Source of the DNA: Burkholderia multivorans ATCC BAA-247 | GTDB taxonomy: Bacteria > Pseudomonadota > Gammaproteobacteria > Burkholderiales > Burkholderiaceae | DNA: 64,000 bases | Direction: 5' to 3' | Assembly (NCBI RefSeq): GCF_000959525.1 | Contig: NZ_CP009832.1 | Coordinates: 1,674,001-1,738,000, forward strand | Shown: one piece after another, positions 1 through 10,493 of the stretch | Numbering within the stretch: position 1 is the stretch's first letter | Layout of the letters: the number at the start of each line of letters is the position of its first letter | Program-made: the position numbers and the translations under genes | The notes under the pieces: generated by a model | Database searches by the model: none | Told to the model about the DNA's origin: nothing | What the model saw: only the letters and a program-made list of their open reading frames with translations

Positions 1-2
1 GC

Positions 3-632
3 GACGATCAGCTTGCCGTGCTCGCGCATTGCCGCCGACACGGGATCTGGATCGTGGCCGACGAGGTGTACGAGCGGCTCGCGTTCGATGCGGGCGGCGC
101 GCCATCGTTGCTCGATATTGCGTCACGCGACGAACGCGTCGTCGTCGTCAATTCGTTTTCCAAAGCATGGGCGATGACGGGCTGGCGGCTCGGCTGGCTC
201 GTCGCGCCCGTTGCCTTGGCCGGCGATCTGTCGAAGCTGGTCGAATACAACACCTCCTGCGCGCCGGCGTTCGTGCAGGCGGCCGGCGAAGTCGCGCTGC
301 GCGACGGCGAGCCGTTTGTCCGCACGTTCGTGGCGGCGCTGCGCGACGCACGCGATCATCTGATCGGCGCGTTGCGCCCGCTGCCGGGCGTCGACGTGGC
401 CGCGCCGCCGGGCGCGATGTACGTGTTCCTGAAGCTGCCGGGTGCCGACGACAGCCTCGCGTTCTGCAAGGCGCTGGTGCGCGAGGCGGCGCTCGGCCTT
501 GCGCCCGGTCGCGCGTTCGGGCCGGAAGGCGAGGGCTTCGTGCGCTGGTGCTACGCCTGCGATACGGCTCGACTGGATGCCGGTGTCGAGCGACTACGGC
601 GCTTTCTGGCGCGCGGCGCGCGTGCCGGCTGA
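3..632 (+). CDS. PLP-dependent class I/II aminotransferase, 3' part
   Basis: C-terminal 209 codons or so of a fold-type I aminotransferase; the gene starts before the window. Seen: the stretch IVADEVYERLAFD, the usual strand and turn that hold the PLP pyridine-contacting Asp and Tyr, and SFSKAWAMTGWRLGW, in which the Lys of SFSK is the Schiff-base lysine and the following Arg contacts the PLP phosphate. GAMYVFLKLPG and a late FVRWCYA segment (the substrate-carboxylate Arg region) complete the small domain. The substrate cannot be told from this part; aspartate/aromatic or alanine-type enzymes are all possible. The gene is followed by a 261-bp gap with a promoter for scpB, so it is not obviously in an operon with it. 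Confidence 0.85.
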   Translation, partial: DDQLAVLAHCRRHGIWIVADEVYERLAFDAGGAPSLLDIASRDERVVVVNSFSKAWAMTGWRLGWLVAPVALAGDLSKLVEYNTSCAPAFVQAAGEVALRDGEPFVRTFVAALRDARDHLIGALRPLPGVDVAAPPGAMYVFLKLPGADDSLAFCKALVREAALGLAPGRAFGPEGEGFVRWCYACDTARLDAGVERLRRFLARGARAG

Positions 633-670
633 AGCGGGGCCGGAGTGCCGGCCGCGCCGCGCGACTCATC

Positions 671-699
671 TTTACGCACCGGGCAATTTTGCGTAATAT
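671..699 (+). promoter_or_regulatory. Candidate sigma-70 promoter for scpB-rluB
   Basis: TTTACG at 671-676 and TAATAT at 694-699 are spaced by exactly 17 bp. They lie in the gap between the aminotransferase gene and scpB and would give a leader of nearly 190 nt. This is inference from motif and spacing only. Confidence 0.4.
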
Positions 700-893
700 G
701 GCGCTCAGTCACGCGGCTCCGTCGTTGAGTCGTGCTGTTCCGTCCGGTTCGGGCCTGGCTTGAAGTCGATGCTGCCGCCCCCGGTTCGTGCTCCCATCAA
801 TATGACCGATCAGAATCGGGCGAGCGCGTCTTCCGTTCCTTTCGTCTGTTTTGTTGATCCGGTTCGTTTGACCACAGGGTCTGGCCTAGCTGC

Positions 894-1949
894 ATGAATA
901 CCCAAGAGGCGAAGATCGTCCTCGAGACTGCTTTGATCTGTGCGCAGGAGCCGCTCAAGCTCGGCGATTTGCGCAAGCTCTTTGCCGACGGCGTGTCGGC
1001 TGACACGGTCCGCACGTTGCTCGAAGATCTGAAACAGGATTGGTCCGGCCGCGGTGTCGAATTGGTGGCGCTCGCGAGCGGATGGCGCTTTCAGAGCAAG
1101 CCGGCGATGCGTCATTTTCTCGATCGCCTGCATCCGGAAAAGCCGCCGAAATATTCGCGCGCGGTGCTCGAAACGCTGGCAATCATCGCGTACCGGCAGC
1201 CGGTCACGCGCGGCGACATCGAGGAAATCCGCGGTGTCACGGTCAACACGCAGGTGGTCAAGCAGCTCGAGGATCGCAACTGGATCGAAGTGATCGGGCA
1301 TCGCGACGTGCCGGGGCGTCCTGCGCTGTATGCGACGACGAAGCAGTTTCTCGACGACCTCGGACTGAAGGCGCTCGACGATCTGCCCGCGCTCGAAGAG
1401 CCGGCCGCGAACATCGAGGCCGCGCTGCTCGCGCAGCAGGCAATGGATTTCGACGGCGACGCGCCGGAAGCCGCCGACGATGCGACCGCGGCCGATGCGT
1501 CGTCGGCCGAAGCGGCTGAAGCGGGCGAAGCAATCGAAGCAGCCGAAGCGCAGCCGGACGCCGTGCCGAACATGGCGACGACGGACGAACACGCGTCGAC
1601 GCAGGAATTGCCAAACCGCGATACGCTCGGGGCTGATCGCGGGAAAACGGAACAGGCCGGTGCCGAAGCAGCGCCGGCCGGCGTGCAGCCGGTGCCGCTG
1701 CATGCGGAATCGAACGAGGAAGATCGCAAGCCGGCCGCCGAAGCGGCTGCCGGAGACGGTGTGGAAGCGACCGGCGACAGGCCGGACGGGGCCGAAGAGG
1801 CCGATGCGCACCGTACCCGTCCCGCGGACGGCGAGATGCCGGACGACACGTCCGACAGTCTTGCCGGCGCCGTGCGCAGCGCCAGCGCGTCGATCGACGC
1901 GGATGCGCTGCAGGACGACGAAGCAGAACCCGAACAGCGTCGCGCCTGA
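894..1949 (+). CDS. scpB: Segregation and condensation protein B (ScpB)
   Basis: 351 residues. ScpB is a winged-helix kleisin partner which with ScpA and SMC forms the bacterial condensin that compacts and segregates the chromosome. The family core is residues 1-185: [20 protein letters not shown] opens the first winged helix, and [20 protein letters not shown] followed by [19 protein letters not shown] is the second, most conserved one, ending at [19 protein letters not shown]. Residues from about 190 to 351 form an extra tail of Ala, Glu, Asp and Gln with no predicted fold, so the protein is much longer than typical ScpB (about 200 residues). The rluB gene follows 60 bp downstream and is probably cotranscribed, a common pairing. 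Confidence 0.93.
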   Translation: MNTQEAKIVLETALICAQEPLKLGDLRKLFADGVSADTVRTLLEDLKQDWSGRGVELVALASGWRFQSKPAMRHFLDRLHPEKPPKYSRAVLETLAIIAYRQPVTRGDIEEIRGVTVNTQVVKQLEDRNWIEVIGHRDVPGRPALYATTKQFLDDLGLKALDDLPALEEPAANIEAALLAQQAMDFDGDAPEAADDATAADASSAEAAEAGEAIEAAEAQPDAVPNMATTDEHASTQELPNRDTLGADRGKTEQAGAEAAPAGVQPVPLHAESNEEDRKPAAEAAAGDGVEATGDRPDGAEEADAHRTRPADGEMPDDTSDSLAGAVRSASASIDADALQDDEAEPEQRRA

Positions 1950-2009
1950 TCGCGGCTGACTTCTTGCCGCGCCCGTTCCGGGCGCGAGACCTGACATTTT
2001 GAGGTTGTT

Positions 2010-3674
2010 TTGACAGATATCCACGATATTGAATCGTCCGCGCCCGCCGTGCAGGCTGCGCGCGCCGACGATGCGCCGGAGCAGGACGCTCCGGCCGCGG
2101 GTGGCGACGAACGTCCCCGCCGCGGCCTGCGGCGCGGTCCGCGCAGTCTGATCGCGCGCCGTCGCGCAGCGGCCAAGTCGAAGGGCGCCGACGCGGCGCC
2201 GCAAGACGGCGAAGCCGCCGATGCGCCGCCGGCCGATGCCGCGCAGGCGCAGCCGGCGCGTGCGCCGCGCAAGGAAGGCGCGGCCAAGGGCGGGCGCGGC
2301 AAGTCCGGCGGCAAGCGCGAAGGCGCGGGCGGCAAGGGCGCGCAGGGGCAGGCCCAAGGCCAGGCCAAGCGCGGCGGCGCGTCGAAGGGCGAAGGCGAAG
2401 CGGCGCAGGACGACCTGTTCGCCTACGTGACGTCGCCGGCGTTCGACGCGGACAACGCGGCACCGGGCAGCGGCGTGCGTGCGCCGATGCTGCGCCGCGG
2501 CCGCGGTCAGCCGGCGAACAAGCGCGTGCTGTCGCCGGACGACGACGCGCCGAAGCTGCACAAGGTGCTCGCGGAGGCGGGCATGGGCTCGCGCCGCGAA
2601 ATGGAAGAGCTGATCATCGCCGGCCGCGTGTCGGTGAACGGCGAGCCCGCGCATATCGGCCAGCGCATCATGCCGACCGACCAGGTGCGGATCAACGGCA
2701 AGCCGGTCAAGCGCAAGCTGCCGAACAAGCCGCCGCGCGTGCTGCTCTACCACAAGCCGACCGGCGAGATCGTCAGTCACGCGGATCCGGAAGGCCGTCC
2801 GTCGGTGTTCGATCGCCTGCCGCCGATGAAGACGGCGAAATGGCTCGCGGTCGGCCGCCTCGACTTCAATACCGAAGGTCTGCTGATGCTGACGACCTCC
2901 GGCGATCTCGCGAACCGCTTCATGCATCCGCGCTACAGCGTCGAGCGCGAGTACGCGGTGCGCGTGGTCGGCGAACTGTCGGAAAGCGCGCGCCAGAAGC
3001 TGCTGCACGGCATCGAGCTCGACGACGGTCCCGCGAACTTCCTGCGCATCCGCGACGGCGGCGGCGAGGGCACGAATCACTGGTATCACGTCGCGCTGGC
3101 CGAAGGCCGTAACCGCGAAGTGCGCCGGATGTTCGAGGCAGTCGGCCTGATGGTGAGCCGCCTGATCCGCACGCGTCACGGCCCGATTCCGCTGCCGCGC
3201 GGCCTGAAGCGCGGCCGCTGGGAGGAGCTCGACGAGGCGCAGGTGCGCAAGCTGATGGCGACGGTCGGCCTGAAGGCGCCGTCGGAAGAGAAGGGCAAGC
3301 GCGGCGCCGGCCAGGCCGAGCGCCGGCAGCCCGATCCGATGCAGACCTCGATGGGCTTCATCAGCCGCGAGCCGGTGCTGACGACCCACGGCCAGCTCGA
3401 CCAGCCGCGCCGCGGCGGTCGGCGCGGCGGCCCCGGCCTGCCGGGCCTGAGCGGCTACGGCAGCCTGCCGGTCGCGTCGGGGTACGGCAATCGCGCGGGC
3501 GGCCGTGACGTCGACGGCAATCGCGCGTCGCATGGCGGCGCCGGCGGCAAGCGCGGCGGCGGCAAGGGCGGCAATCGCAACCCGAACGGCAATCGCGCGG
3601 ATGGCGGCGCCGGCAACGGCGGCCCGCGCGGCGGCCAGCGTCCGCAGCGCGGCGGGCGTTCGCGCGGCCGCTGA
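2010..3674 (+). CDS. rluB: 23S rRNA pseudouridine synthase RluB
   Basis: 554 residues with TTG start. RluB makes pseudouridine 2605 (E. coli numbering) in 23S rRNA. The catalytic part is residues 185-425: an S4 RNA-binding domain ([20 protein letters not shown], then [19 protein letters not shown]), then the RsuA/RluB fold with the catalytic motif [15 protein letters not shown], whose Asp is the nucleophile, and [18 protein letters not shown]. The first 180 residues are Ala/Lys/Arg-rich low complexity and the last 110 are Gly/Arg/Asn-rich (repeated GNR and GGG patches), both absent from the 290-residue E. coli enzyme and likely disordered RNA-binding arms. The core is unambiguous. The TTG start gives MTDIHDIE; no better ATG lies upstream. 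Confidence 0.93.
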   Translation: MTDIHDIESSAPAVQAARADDAPEQDAPAAGGDERPRRGLRRGPRSLIARRRAAAKSKGADAAPQDGEAADAPPADAAQAQPARAPRKEGAAKGGRGKSGGKREGAGGKGAQGQAQGQAKRGGASKGEGEAAQDDLFAYVTSPAFDADNAAPGSGVRAPMLRRGRGQPANKRVLSPDDDAPKLHKVLAEAGMGSRREMEELIIAGRVSVNGEPAHIGQRIMPTDQVRINGKPVKRKLPNKPPRVLLYHKPTGEIVSHADPEGRPSVFDRLPPMKTAKWLAVGRLDFNTEGLLMLTTSGDLANRFMHPRYSVEREYAVRVVGELSESARQKLLHGIELDDGPANFLRIRDGGGEGTNHWYHVALAEGRNREVRRMFEAVGLMVSRLIRTRHGPIPLPRGLKRGRWEELDEAQVRKLMATVGLKAPSEEKGKRGAGQAERRQPDPMQTSMGFISREPVLTTHGQLDQPRRGGRRGGPGLPGLSGYGSLPVASGYGNRAGGRDVDGNRASHGGAGGKRGGGKGGNRNPNGNRADGGAGNGGPRGGQRPQRGGRSRGR

Positions 3675-3707
3675 GGGGCGCGTTGCGCGAGGCGCGACAG
3701 CGCCGGC

Positions 3708-3728
3708 AAGACCGGGGCGATCCGGTTT
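3708..3728 (+). terminator. Weak terminator after rluB
   Basis: A five-pair stem ACCGG/CCGGT with a six-base loop is followed by four T. It is short, but it is the only hairpin near the end of rluB and sits before the next promoter. Confidence 0.35.
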
Positions 3729-3844
3729 TGTCGGCGCATTGCATTTTGCGTAATCGACGCTATATGAATAGTCGGCGGCGCGCAGACCGTTTCGCAGGAA
3801 TTCGCGTTTAACGGTATATCGCGCGCCGTTCCGACGGCCGACGC

Positions 3845-3873
3845 TTGGCGTTTGCGCCAAAAATCGCTATAAT
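3845..3873 (+). promoter_or_regulatory. Promoter of the rimP-nusA-infB operon
   Basis: TTGGCG at 3845-3850, a 17-bp spacer, and a perfect TATAAT at 3868-3873. It is the best sigma-70 match in the 386-bp gap before rimP and gives a leader of about 180 nt. The leader contains a terminator-like hairpin (3934-3958). Confidence 0.7.
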
Positions 3874-3933
3874 CGCGGAGTCGCTGGGCGTACGGATTCG
3901 ATGTGCGGCTCAGGTGCGACCACCGGTAAGAAG

Positions 3934-3958
3934 ATGGGCGTTCCGCCCATTTTTTTTT
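3934..3958 (+). terminator. Leader terminator (attenuator candidate) before rimP-nusA
   Basis: Seven-pair stem ATGGGCG/CGCCCAT with a three-base loop, directly followed by a run of nine T (3950-3958). It has all features of an intrinsic terminator but lies between the operon promoter and rimP, with no coding sequence before it. It could attenuate the nusA operon, or end an independent small RNA of about 75-80 nt. Rest of the gap (3959-4060) holds a GC-rich inverted repeat around 4008-4044 and the ribosome site GAGAGGA. Confidence 0.65.
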
Positions 3959-4060
3959 GCTGAAACGGTTAGGCATCTCGGGTAGCGCTTCCTGCGCCGG
4001 CTAAGGCGCGCGCCCGCGGGTGAATCGCGAGCGGCGGGCGCGAACACCTGAGAGGACACT

Positions 4061-4519
4061 GTGCAACTGACGGAACTGATAGAAACCACGGTCACCGGGC
4101 TCGGCTACGAGCTGGTGGATCTCGAGCGCACCGGGCGCGGCATGCTTTGCGTCTATATCGATCAGCCTGCCGGCATCTCGCTCGAAGATTGCGAAAAGGT
4201 CACGCGTCAGCTCCAGCACGTCTTGACGGTCGAAAACATCGATTACGAACGGCTCGAAGTCTCGTCTCCGGGGCTCGACCGCCCGTTGAAGAAGCTGGCC
4301 GACTTCGAGCGCTTCGCCGGCAGTGAAGTCTCCGTGACCTTGAAAAAGCCGCTGGACGGGCGCAAGACGTACCGGGGCATTCTGCACGCGCCGAACGGCG
4401 AAACGATCGGTTTGGAATTTGAGAGGAAGAAGGGCGAGGCGGCCATGCTGGATTTCACGCTGGCCGACATCGACAAAGCCCGCCTGATTCCGCAAGTTGA
4501 CTTTAGGAGCCGCAAATAA
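4061..4519 (+). CDS. rimP: Ribosome maturation factor RimP
   Basis: 152 residues, GTG start with GAGAGGA just upstream. RimP assists maturation of the 30S subunit, mainly around the S12 region. Seen: the N-terminal domain with [14 protein letters not shown] and [20 protein letters not shown], the family signature [17 protein letters not shown], and a C-terminal SH3-like barrel ([19 protein letters not shown]). Length is normal. Its TAA stop shares a base with the ATG of nusA (TAATG), indicating translational coupling. Confidence 0.96.
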   Translation: MQLTELIETTVTGLGYELVDLERTGRGMLCVYIDQPAGISLEDCEKVTRQLQHVLTVENIDYERLEVSSPGLDRPLKKLADFERFAGSEVSVTLKKPLDGRKTYRGILHAPNGETIGLEFERKKGEAAMLDFTLADIDKARLIPQVDFRSRK

Positions 4520-5994
4520 TGAGTCGCGAAGTTTTGATGCTGGTGGATGCGCTGGCGCGCGAGAAAAACGTCGACAAGGATGTGGTGCTGGGCGCGCTCG
4601 AGGCTGCGCTCGCGTCCGCTTCCAAGAAGCTGTTCGACGAAGGCGCCGAAATCCGCGTCCATATCGATCGCGAAAGCGGCGAGCACGAAACCTTCCGTCG
4701 CTGGCTCGTCGTGCCCGACGAAGCGGGCCTGCAGGAGCCGGATCGCGAGATCCTGCTGTTCGAAGCGCGCGAGCAGAAGCCCGACGTCGAAGTCGGCGAA
4801 TACATCGAGGAACCCGTTCCGTCGATCGAATTCGGCCGGATCGGCGCGCAGGCCGCGAAGCAGGTGATCCTGCAGAAGGTGCGCGATGCCGAACGCGAGC
4901 AGATCCTGAACGACTACCTCGAGCGCGGCGAAAAGATCATGACCGGCACGGTGAAGCGCCTCGACAAGGGCAACTTCATCGTCGAATCGGGTCGCGTCGA
5001 GGCGCTGCTGCGCCGCGATCAGCTGATCCCGAAGGAAAACCTGCGCGTGGGCGACCGCGTGCGCGCGTACATCGCGAAGGTCGACCGCACCGCGCGCGGC
5101 CCGCAGATCGAACTGTCGCGCACCGCGCCCGAGTTCCTGATGAAGCTGTTCGAGATGGAAGTGCCGGAGATCGAGCAGGGCCTGCTCGAGATCAAGGCTG
5201 CCGCTCGCGATCCGGGCGTGCGCGCAAAGATCGGCGTCGTCGCGTACGACAAGCGGATCGATCCGATCGGCACCTGCGTCGGCATTCGCGGCTCGCGCGT
5301 GCAGGCCGTGCGCAACGAGCTCGGTGGCGAAAACATCGACATCGTGCTATGGTCGGAGGATCCCGCCCAGTTCGTGATCGGCGCGCTCGCGCCGGCCGCT
5401 GTCCAGTCGATCGTCGTCGATGAAGAAAAGCATTCGATGGATGTCGTCGTCGACGAGAACGAGCTGGCCGTCGCGATCGGCCGTAGCGGTCAGAACGTTC
5501 GCCTTGCCAGCGAACTGACCGGCTGGCAGATCAACATCATGACCCCGGACGAGTCCGCCCAGAAGCAGGGCGAGGAGCGCGACCGGCTGCGTGCACTGTT
5601 CATGACGCGTCTCGACGTCGACGAAGAAGTCGCCGACATCCTGATCGACGAAGGCTTCACGAGCCTCGAAGAGATTGCTTACGTGCCGCTCAACGAAATG
5701 CTCGAGATCGAAGCGTTCGACGAGGACACCGTGCACGAACTGCGCAACCGCGCGCGCGATGCGCTGCTGACGATGGCGATCGCGAACGAGGAAAAGGTCG
5801 AAAACGCGGCGCTGGATCTGAAGAGCCTCGACGGCGTGACGCCGGAGCTGCTCGCGAAGCTGGCCGAACACGGCGTGGCGACGCGCGACGATCTCGCCGA
5901 GCTGGCGGTGGACGAACTGGTCGACATGACCGGAATGGAAGAGGATGCCGCTAAGGCGTTGATCATGAAAGCACGTGAACACTGGTTCCAGTGA
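4519..5994 (+). CDS. nusA: Transcription termination/antitermination factor NusA
   Basis: 491 residues. NusA binds RNA polymerase and nascent RNA, strengthens pausing and hairpin termination, and takes part in antitermination. Domains in order: N-terminal polymerase-binding domain (1-125), S1 domain (about 135-200, [20 protein letters not shown]), two KH domains (about 205-345, with [20 protein letters not shown] and [18 protein letters not shown]), and two C-terminal acidic helix-hairpin repeats (about 360-490, ending in [20 protein letters not shown]), as in E. coli. Lies between rimP and infB as in most proteobacteria; the hairpin in the operon leader is a natural target for autoregulation. 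Confidence 0.97.
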   Translation: MSREVLMLVDALAREKNVDKDVVLGALEAALASASKKLFDEGAEIRVHIDRESGEHETFRRWLVVPDEAGLQEPDREILLFEAREQKPDVEVGEYIEEPVPSIEFGRIGAQAAKQVILQKVRDAEREQILNDYLERGEKIMTGTVKRLDKGNFIVESGRVEALLRRDQLIPKENLRVGDRVRAYIAKVDRTARGPQIELSRTAPEFLMKLFEMEVPEIEQGLLEIKAAARDPGVRAKIGVVAYDKRIDPIGTCVGIRGSRVQAVRNELGGENIDIVLWSEDPAQFVIGALAPAAVQSIVVDEEKHSMDVVVDENELAVAIGRSGQNVRLASELTGWQINIMTPDESAQKQGEERDRLRALFMTRLDVDEEVADILIDEGFTSLEEIAYVPLNEMLEIEAFDEDTVHELRNRARDALLTMAIANEEKVENAALDLKSLDGVTPELLAKLAEHGVATRDDLAELAVDELVDMTGMEEDAAKALIMKAREHWFQ

Positions 5995-6085
5995 GAAATG
6001 ACCATGGCGCACTGATTTGATGGCGGCCGTATGGCCTGACCCGATGCTAACCGCAAGGAATCGGTCCTTGCACTAAGAGGAATGA

Positions 6086-8995
6086 ATGGCGAGTAACAAC
6101 GTAGCCCAATTTGCCGCGGAACTGAAAATGCCTGCTGGTGTGCTGCTCGAACAGCTGCAGGCAGCGGGCGTCCAGAAAGCGAGTGAAGACGATGCGCTGT
6201 CCGAGGCGGACAAGGCGCGTCTGCTCGATCATTTGCGCAAGTCGCACGGCGCAACCGATGGCGACAAGCGCAAGATCACGCTGACCCGCAAGCATACGTC
6301 GGAGATCAAGCAGTCTGACGCGACGGGCAAGGCTCGCACCATTCAGGTCGAGGTGCGCAAGAAGCGCACGTTCGTCAAGCGCGACGACGTGAGCGATGTC
6401 GCGGAACAGGGTCAGGCGCAGGTCGCCGAAGCGGACGACGATGCGGAACTGAAGCGTCGCGAGGAAGAGGCGCGCCGCGAGGCCGCGCTGCTCGAGAAGC
6501 AGGCGCAGGAACTGCGCGAGCGTCAGGAACGCCTCGAGCGCGAGGAAGCGGAACGCCGTGCCCGCGAGGAAGCGGCCGAAGCCGAACGCCGTCGCGCGGA
6601 GGAAGAAGCCGCAGCGAAGCGTGCGGCAGCCGAAGCGGCCGCCGCGCAACAGGCGGCGCAGCAGGCGGCTGCGGCCCAGCAGGCGGCGGCACCGGCCGAT
6701 TCCGCGCAGGACGAAGCACGTGCGGCTGCCGAACGCGCAGCGCAGCGCGAAGCGGCGAAGAAGGCTGAGGACGCCGCGCGCGAGGCTGCCGAAAAGGCGC
6801 GCGCCGAGCAGGAAGAAATTCGCAAGCGCCGCGAGGCGGCGGAAGCCGAAGCGCGTGCGATCCGCGAGATGATGAACACGCCGCGCAAGGCCGTGGTCAA
6901 GGCGGTCGAACCGCCGAAGCCGGCCGAACCGGCGAAGCCCGCCGAGGCGAAGGGCACGCTGCACAAGCCGGCGAAGCCGGAAGGTGCGCAGGCGCGTCCG
7001 GCCGCGAAGAAGCCGGCCGCTGCGCCGGCTGCCACGCCGGCACCGGCAGGCGCGGGCGACCGCAACAAGAAGCCGGGCGGCGGCAAGGGCGGCTGGCAGG
7101 ACGACGCGGCGAAGCGGCGCGGCATCAAGACGCGCGGCGATTCGAGCGGCGGCGTCGACCGCGGCTGGCGCGGCGGCCCGAAGGGGCGCGGCCGTCACCA
7201 GGACAACGCCTCGTCGTTCCAGGCGCCGACCGAGCCGATCGTGCGTGAAGTGCACGTGCCGGAAACCATCTCGGTGGCCGATCTCGCGCACAAGATGGCG
7301 ATCAAGGCCTCCGAAGTCATCAAGGTGATGATGAAGATGGGCCAGATGGTCACGATCAACCAGGTGCTCGACCAGGAAACGGCGATGATCGTCGTCGAGG
7401 AACTGGGTCACCGTGCGCTCGCAGCGAAGCTGGACGATCCGGAAGCGCTGCTCGTCGAAGGCGAAACGGGCTCCGACGCAGAGCAACTGCCGCGTCCGCC
7501 GGTCGTCACGGTGATGGGTCACGTCGACCACGGCAAGACCTCGCTGCTCGACTACATCCGTCGCGCGAAGGTCGCGGCAGGCGAAGCGGGCGGCATTACG
7601 CAGCACATCGGCGCGTATCACGTCGAGACGCCGCGCGGCGTCGTCACGTTCCTCGATACGCCGGGTCACGAGGCGTTCACGGCGATGCGTGCACGCGGCG
7701 CGAAGGCGACCGACATCGTGATTCTGGTCGTCGCGGCCGACGACGGCGTGATGCCGCAGACGAAGGAAGCGATCTCGCACGCGAAGGCGGGCGGGGTGCC
7801 GATCGTCGTCGCGATCAACAAGATCGACAAGCCGGAAGCGAACCCGGACCGCGTGAAGCAGGAACTGGTCGCCGAAGGCGTCGTGCCGGAAGAATACGGT
7901 GGCGATTCGCCGTTCGTGCCGGTGTCGGCAAAGACGGGCGCGGGCATCGACGATCTGCTCGAGAACGTGCTGCTGCAGGCCGAAGTGCTGGAACTGAAGG
8001 CACCGGTCGAGGCGCCGGCGAAGGGCATCGTGATCGAGGCGAAGCTCGACAAGGGTAAGGGTCCGGTCGCGACGATGCTCGTGCAGTCCGGTACGCTGAG
8101 CCGCGGCGACATCGTGCTGGCCGGTAGCGCATACGGCCGCGTGCGTGCGATGCTCGACGAGAACGGCAAGCCGACGAAGGAAGCCGGCCCGTCGATCCCG
8201 GTCGAGATCCAGGGTCTGTCGGAAGTGCCGGCCGCCGGCGAGGAAGTCATCGTGCTGCCGGACGAGCGCAAGGCGCGCGAAATCGCGCTGTTCCGTCAGG
8301 GCAAGTTCCGCGACGTGAAGCTGGCGAAGCAGCAGGCGGCGAAGCTGGAAAGCATGCTCGAGCAGATGGGCGAAGGCGAAGTGCAGAACCTGCCGCTCAT
8401 CATCAAGGCCGACGTGCAAGGCTCGCAGGAAGCGCTGGTGCAGTCGCTGCTCAAGCTGTCGACCGACGAAGTGCGCGTGCAGATCGTGCACAGCGCGGTG
8501 GGCGGCATCAGCGAAAGCGACGTCAACCTCGCGACCGCGTCGAAGGCCGTCATCATCGGCTTCAACACGCGTGCGGACGCACAGGCGCGCAAGCTGGCCG
8601 AAGCGAACGGCATCGACATCCGCTACTACAACATCATCTACGACGCAGTGGATGAGGTGAAGGCGGCGATGTCCGGCATGCTGGCGCCGGAGAAGCGCGA
8701 AGTCGTGACGGGCATGGTCGAGGTGCGCCAGGTGTTCAAGGTGCCGAAGGTCGGCACGGTCGCCGGCTGTATGGTCACCGACGGTATCGTCAAGCGTTCG
8801 TCGTCGGTGCGCGTGCTGCGCAACAACGTCGTGATCTTCACGGGCGAACTCGAATCGCTGAAGCGCTTCAAGGACGACGTGAAGGAAGTCAAGCAAGGCT
8901 TCGAATGCGGTATGTCGGTGAAGAACTTCAACGACATCCTCGAAGGCGACCAGTTCGAAGTCTTCGAAGTGACCGAAGTCGCGCGTACGCTGTAA
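6086..8995 (+). CDS. infB: Translation initiation factor IF-2
   Basis: 969 residues, start with AGAGGAATGA site. IF-2 is the GTPase that brings fMet-tRNA to the 30S subunit and promotes subunit joining. An IF2-N module (1-50) is followed by a long charged Ala/Glu/Arg-rich linker (about 90-300) and Gly/Lys-rich patches, a second IF2-N (about 390-440), then the G domain at about 470-640: [18 protein letters not shown] (G1), DTPGHEAF (G3) and [11 protein letters not shown] (G4). Domain II, III and the fMet-tRNA-binding C2 domain follow ([20 protein letters not shown]). Length resembles other beta-proteobacterial IF-2. The operon likely ends at the hairpin 9015-9053. Confidence 0.97.
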   Translation: MASNNVAQFAAELKMPAGVLLEQLQAAGVQKASEDDALSEADKARLLDHLRKSHGATDGDKRKITLTRKHTSEIKQSDATGKARTIQVEVRKKRTFVKRDDVSDVAEQGQAQVAEADDDAELKRREEEARREAALLEKQAQELRERQERLEREEAERRAREEAAEAERRRAEEEAAAKRAAAEAAAAQQAAQQAAAAQQAAAPADSAQDEARAAAERAAQREAAKKAEDAAREAAEKARAEQEEIRKRREAAEAEARAIREMMNTPRKAVVKAVEPPKPAEPAKPAEAKGTLHKPAKPEGAQARPAAKKPAAAPAATPAPAGAGDRNKKPGGGKGGWQDDAAKRRGIKTRGDSSGGVDRGWRGGPKGRGRHQDNASSFQAPTEPIVREVHVPETISVADLAHKMAIKASEVIKVMMKMGQMVTINQVLDQETAMIVVEELGHRALAAKLDDPEALLVEGETGSDAEQLPRPPVVTVMGHVDHGKTSLLDYIRRAKVAAGEAGGITQHIGAYHVETPRGVVTFLDTPGHEAFTAMRARGAKATDIVILVVAADDGVMPQTKEAISHAKAGGVPIVVAINKIDKPEANPDRVKQELVAEGVVPEEYGGDSPFVPVSAKTGAGIDDLLENVLLQAEVLELKAPVEAPAKGIVIEAKLDKGKGPVATMLVQSGTLSRGDIVLAGSAYGRVRAMLDENGKPTKEAGPSIPVEIQGLSEVPAAGEEVIVLPDERKAREIALFRQGKFRDVKLAKQQAAKLESMLEQMGEGEVQNLPLIIKADVQGSQEALVQSLLKLSTDEVRVQIVHSAVGGISESDVNLATASKAVIIGFNTRADAQARKLAEANGIDIRYYNIIYDAVDEVKAAMSGMLAPEKREVVTGMVEVRQVFKVPKVGTVAGCMVTDGIVKRSSSVRVLRNNVVIFTGELESLKRFKDDVKEVKQGFECGMSVKNFNDILEGDQFEVFEVTEVARTL

Positions 8996-9014
8996 CGCAA
9001 TCGCGCATCGGCTC

Positions 9015-9053
9015 ATGGGCGGGGCAGGCTTGGGCCTGTCCCGCCCATTTTTT
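9015..9053 (+). terminator. Strong terminator between infB and rbfA
   Basis: A 15-pair stem (one G.T pair) from 9015 to 9048 with a TTGG loop, followed by six T. It sits 20 bp after infB and 64 bp before rbfA, so it splits a cluster that is normally one operon; expression of rbfA-truB would need read-through or a promoter at about 9054-9110. Confidence 0.85.
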
Positions 9054-9116
9054 CATGGCCGCGCGCCGTTCGGCGCGCCGCCGTTTTATCCTGATAAACG
9101 GATCAGGGATTCGATC

Positions 9117-9515
9117 ATGTCCAGGAAACGTACTTCTCCCAATCGCAACGTGCAGATCGCCGATCAGATTCAGCGCGACCTGTCCGAACTCATCATGCGC
9201 GAGGTCAAGGATCCGCGCATCGGCATCGTGACCATCCAGAGCGTCGAACTGACGCCGGACTACGCGCACGCGAAGATCTATTTCACGACGCTGACCGGCG
9301 ATCCGGCCGCGACGCAGCAGGCGCTGAACCACGCGTCGGGCCATCTGCACAACCTGCTGTTCAAGCGGCTGCACATCCATACGGTGCCCACGCTGCACTT
9401 CCATTACGACCAGACGATCGAGAAGGCCGTCGCGATGTCGCGTCTGATCGACGAGGCGAACGCGACGCGCGCGAAGGACGACGACGAGGCCGACGCGCCG
9501 GCGAAGGACGACTGA
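9117..9515 (+). CDS. rbfA: 30S ribosome-binding factor A
   Basis: 132 residues. RbfA binds the 30S precursor and helps 16S 5'-end maturation and cold growth. The conserved KH-like fold is visible: [47 protein letters not shown], and [16 protein letters not shown]. The ATG at 9117 gives [11 protein letters not shown], the usual start; a longer in-frame extension into 9015 would read through the terminator stem and is rejected. A charged Asp/Ala tail ends the protein. truB follows after 13 bp. Confidence 0.95.
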   Translation: MSRKRTSPNRNVQIADQIQRDLSELIMREVKDPRIGIVTIQSVELTPDYAHAKIYFTTLTGDPAATQQALNHASGHLHNLLFKRLHIHTVPTLHFHYDQTIEKAVAMSRLIDEANATRAKDDDEADAPAKDD

Positions 9516-9528
9516 GCGTATTCCGCCT

Positions 9529-10461
9529 ATGACGACTGCAGCATCCCAACGTCCGCGCGTACCGCGCCGCGCGCTGGACGGCGTCCTGCTGCTCGACAAG
9601 CCGGTCGGCCTGTCGAGCAACGATGCGCTGATTCGCGCGAAGCGCCTGTACCTCGCGAAGAAGGCCGGGCATACCGGCACGCTCGATCCGCTTGCATCGG
9701 GCCTGCTGCCGCTGTGCTTCGGCGAAGCGACGAAGTTCTCGCAGGATCTGCTCGAGGCGGACAAGACCTATGAAGCGACGATGCGGCTCGGCGTGCGTAC
9801 CGCGACCGGCGACGCCGAAGGCGAGGTGCTCGACACGCGGCCCGTCGCATGCGATCGCGCGGCCGTCGAAGCGGCGCTCGTGCGTTTCACGGGCGACATC
9901 GTGCAGGTGCCGCCGATGTATTCGGCGCTCAAGCGCGACGGCAAGCCGCTGTACGAATACGCGCGTGCCGGTCAGACGGTCGAGCGCGAAGGTCGCGGCG
10001 TGACGATCCACGCACTCGACCTGCTCGCATGCGAACTGCCCGACGTGACGTTTCGCGTCACGTGCAGCAAGGGCACGTATGTGCGCACGCTCGCGGAAGA
10101 CATCGGCGAAGCGCTCGGCTGCGGCGCGCATCTGACGATGCTGCGCCGCACGGGCGTCGGCGCGCTGACGCTCGAACATGCGGTGACGCTCGATGCGTTG
10201 TCCGATGCCGACGAAGCGGCGCGCGACGCCTGGCTTCAGCCCGTCGATGCGCTGCTGTCGACGTTCCCGCTGGTGCGTCTCGACGACACCTGCGCGAAGC
10301 GCTTCCTGCACGGGCAGCGTCTGCCGCTGTCGGCGCTGGCGGCGATCGACGCCGCCGAAGGCGAACGCGTGCGCGTGTACGACGCGACGCGGCTGCTCGG
10401 CGTCGCGCGCAAGATGAACGGCGTGCTTGCGCCGGAACGGCTCGTCGTCACCGCGCAATGA
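9529..10461 (+). CDS. truB: tRNA pseudouridine-55 synthase
   Basis: 310 residues. TruB makes pseudouridine 55 in the T-loop of nearly all tRNAs. Seen: GVLLLDKPVGLSSNDAL at the N-terminus, the catalytic motif GHTGTLDPLASGLLPLCFGE (Asp is the nucleophile), KTYEATMRLGVRTATGDAEG, the RNA-contact stretch CSKGTYVRTLAEDIGEALG, and a C-terminal PUA-like part. Start chosen at ATG 9529, 13 bp behind rbfA. Ends before the bidirectional hairpin 10494-10519. Confidence 0.96.
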   Translation: MTTAASQRPRVPRRALDGVLLLDKPVGLSSNDALIRAKRLYLAKKAGHTGTLDPLASGLLPLCFGEATKFSQDLLEADKTYEATMRLGVRTATGDAEGEVLDTRPVACDRAAVEAALVRFTGDIVQVPPMYSALKRDGKPLYEYARAGQTVEREGRGVTIHALDLLACELPDVTFRVTCSKGTYVRTLAEDIGEALGCGAHLTMLRRTGVGALTLEHAVTLDALSDADEAARDAWLQPVDALLSTFPLVRLDDTCAKRFLHGQRLPLSALAAIDAAEGERVRVYDATRLLGVARKMNGVLAPERLVVTAQ

Positions 10462-10493
10462 CGCGCGCGCGCACGTGCGCCGTCGGAACGAAA

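Noticed and set aside
810-3860. Very long open frame (about 1000 codons) on the minus strand opposite scpB and rluB
   Set aside because: High-GC codon use opens the opposite strand; the predicted protein is Arg/Ala/His-rich with no family motifs, while the plus strand encodes two clear proteins.
6047-9016. Nearly 1000-codon open frame opposite infB
   Set aside because: Mirror of IF-2 codon bias; no motifs and His/Arg/Leu-rich composition.
9015-9116. Longer rbfA start at 9015
   Set aside because: It would translate through the infB terminator; the ATG at 9117 matches the family start.
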